NCBI GenBank assembly: GCA_019925105.1
Contig: JAHGAU010000027.1
Location: 1-64,000, forward strand
DNA length: 64,000 nt
Source of the DNA: Niebla homalea
Lineage: Eukaryota > Ascomycota > Lecanoromycetes > Lecanorales > Ramalinaceae
Reading direction: 5' to 3'
Shown: piece by piece, positions 61,488 to 64,000 of the stretch
Numbering within the stretch: position 1 is the stretch's first letter
How the letters are laid out: each line of letters begins with the position of its first letter
Position numbers and translations under genes: made by a program
The notes under the pieces: generated by a model
The model's input: the letters and a program-made list of their open reading frames with translations, nothing else
What the model was told of the DNA's origin: nothing
The model's database searches: none

Positions 61488-64000
61488 TATATATATATTT
61501 ATTTATTAACTTAAAAGGAAGGTTTTACTTAACCTTTAAAGGGGATAAAATAACCAGAATATGTTTCTTTATAAATAAACGGTTTAACGTAAATAACTAA
61601 AATATTACTTATTATAATAAAAACCTTTATATACTCCGTATTATAAAGGAAAAAGATTTAAAGGGTAACCTTAATATTTATAACGTATATAACCTGCCGC
61701 CGGTTAATAAAAAAAACCTTTTATAATACCGTTATTTAAGGAGGTCTTAATTATTTTAAATAAATATATATTATTTAAGGACTTTAACCTATATTACTAT
61801 ATATAGAATAAGGAAAAATATACAATAAATTACGTTAAATCGGATAATTTATTAATAATTATTACTTAAATTAATTTCTTATTATTAATATTATAAAAGA
61901 TTATTATATAAGAAAATTTTAAGTTTAAAATAATAATTAATTTAACCTTTAATATAGAAAAGGTTACCGGTACGGTCATAATATATAAATTATGAAAAGA
62001 CTTAAAATATAGCTTAAATTATATACCGATATAAATAACTTTAAATTAAACCATTAATATGATTCTATTACCACCGGTAAGGAGGGCATAAAAAACGGTT
62101 AAGGAAATAAAGGTTTATATAAAAGCGGAAAAAAGAATAATATAATTTATAAACCTCCTTTAATTAAATAATAAAAACCGGATTAACCTTTTTATAAAGC
62201 GAATAATAAAAATATTAAGTGAAATAATTAATAAAATTATTTTAATAATAAAATTTTCTTAAAAAGTTAAAATTTATTAAAATAAAGGGTATATAACCAT
62301 AATTATAAAAACGAAAAGGCTAATTAAGTAAATTTCCAAGTATAAAAATTAAAAAATATTTAATTAATTGAAAATTACTTAAAAAGAAAAAGAAAAAATT
62401 ATTAAGAAGGCTAGATAAATATACTTTCGGTCTATAGTATATAACTTAACGGTTTTATTTTATAATATTTAAAAGTTAATAAAATATAATAAAAAAAAAA
62501 GTAGGAAATTAAAGTTTATCTTTAAATTCTTACTTTTTAAAAAACTTAATAATATATTAATTAATACCTTTAACGGTAAAATTAAGGCCCTTAAAAAAAT
62601 ATTTTTCCCCCCTCCGTTAAAAGTTAATTTAAACGATATTAATAACGTTACGTATTCCGATTTTATATTAATAAATAAAATAATAATATAAAATATAATA
62701 ATTAAAATAATTAATAAATTAAAGAAAAATAAAGTTCCGGGATTAAATAAGATTCTTAATAGATTCTTAATAATAATAGTTTTATTATTTAAAAAGGTTT
62801 TTACTTATTTTTTTTAAGTATATTTTAACGTTGGTTATTATTTACGTAAATTTAAGAAAATAAAAATAATTATCCTTAAGAAGTTTATTAAGCCGGATTA
62901 CTTTAAAATAAAGTCTTATAGACTTATTATACTTTTATATATATTAAAGAAAACTTTAAAAATAATGATAATAAAGATCCTTTATAATTATATAAAAAAC
63001 TATGGACTTCTCCCCGATTAATAAATAAAAATAAAAAGAAATCGGTTAATAAAAATAGCCCTTAAAGGATTAATTAATAATATATATATAATATAAGGTT
63101 ATAAGAAGAAATATATTATAAGCCTTCTTTTTCTTAATATTATAAGTATTTTTAATAATGTAAATTATTAAAGGTTATTATATAATTTAAGGAAAAAGGG
63201 AATATTACCCTTTTAATTAAATAAATAAAGAATTTCTTAAGTAATTAAATTACGTTAATTAACTTAAGATAAAAAATAAACTTAATAAAGCCCATTATAA
63301 TAAGGATGTCTTAAAGATTGCTTATTTTTCTTATATTATTTTTATTTTTTAATGGTTTATTAATTAAAGAGCTTATTAAATTAAAATAAAAGGTTTAAAT
63401 TAAAAGCTTTATTAATAACATTTACCTTTTAATTTATAATACTTTTATATATATAAACTATTTAAAATTAAAAGAAACTTATAAAGTTTATTTTTAATAA
63501 GCGAAAACTTATAAAACTTAATTTATATTATATAAATATAAGTTCATTTATATAATTAAGAGCCCGAAATTATATAATATAATAACTATAATAAACTTAA
63601 ATAAAGTTATAATAAAACCGGATACCAATATTAAAGTTTTTAATCTTTAAGTAAATAAAAAGCTTAATTAAAAGGACTATATAAGAAAGGTCTAAAAGAA
63701 AATAACTTTATAAAAAAAAAACCTTATTTATCTCGCCGTATTAATATAGGGAATTACGTTATAAAAGGCCTGGATTATTTATTAGGCTATAATAAAACCA
63801 ATTATAATATACGTTATAGTTATTTAATATATATTTAAGGATACTCCGGGATATAAGAAAAAGCTTATTTAGATATTATAGAAAGTCTAAAACCGATATT
63901 TAAGAGTAATTAATAGGGCTTATAAAATAATTTTTATCCCAATATTAAAGTTTAAGGTTTTTATATTATTAATCGAAATCTTATTAAATTAAATAATCGC
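61488..64000 (+). mobile_element. LINE copy B, third piece (endonuclease and reverse transcriptase), runs off the window
   Basis: This aligns with 20.08-22.60 kb of the full-length copy. The endonuclease KDFN trace lies near 61,780, LKKNK near 62,725, and the reverse transcriptase palm near 63,100-63,420. The three pieces of copy B add up to the same length as 18,061-22,600 in copy D. The 3' end lies outside the window. Confidence 0.85.

Overview
The window looks like chromosomal DNA of a filamentous ascomycete (Pezizomycotina). About 90% of it is extremely AT-rich, and the dinucleotides CA and TG are almost absent while TA is in excess and CG, CC and CT survive. This is the footprint of saturating repeat-induced point mutation (RIP). 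A gene island of ordinary composition lies at about 7.5-12.7 kb. It carries spliceosomal introns with fungal donors and CTNAC-type branch sites. I saw no tRNA, rRNA or CRISPR array.

Layout. 1-7.5 kb: RIP-destroyed repeats, ending in two tandem 194-bp units. 7.5-7.86 kb: a 65-bp tandem array that marks the RIP border; its first unit is mutated and the rest nearly intact. 7.9-8.9 kb: a lightly decayed reading frame of unknown family. 9.45-11.62 kb: the one well-supported gene, a five-exon gene for a fungal PD-(D/E)XK nuclease-like protein (PDDEXK_12 type), with one apparent 1-bp deletion in exon 3. 11.9-12.5 kb: a 607-bp inverted-repeat (MITE-like) element. 12.7-64 kb: nested, RIP-degraded retrotransposons.

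The retrotransposons can be sorted by structure. (i) A LINE family with a gag-like ORF1, an AP endonuclease and a reverse transcriptase, about 5.8 kb when complete. It is present as a full plus-strand copy (18.06-23.83 kb), a 5'-truncated minus-strand copy with a 13-bp target duplication (37.70-39.97 kb), a minus-strand full copy (48.72-54.55 kb), a 5' fragment (46.3-48.0 kb), and a plus-strand copy split into three pieces by two later insertions (48.0-48.7, 54.57-55.88 and 61.49-64.0 kb). (ii) A Ty1/copia element on the minus strand (55,885-61,482) with 221-bp LTRs and a 5-bp target duplication. (iii) A 2.3-kb gag-only LTR element on the minus strand (40,195-42,516) with a 5-bp target duplication and a polypurine tract. 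(iv) A pair of about 257-bp direct repeats, probably LTRs, at 15.1 and 34.05 kb, enclosing a plus-strand Ty3/gypsy pol relic. (v) Islands that partly escaped RIP: a CTTACGAG cluster with C/G-run arms (about 36 kb), a (TTATTATAT)n-type array (37.3 kb) and a 71-bp GC-rich repeat (44.1 kb).

Except for the nuclease-like gene, no intact protein-coding gene is supported. Short open frames inside the AT-rich DNA are chance frames in mutated repeats. The insertion order read from nesting is: LINE fragment C, then LINE B inside C, then LINE A and the copia element inside B.
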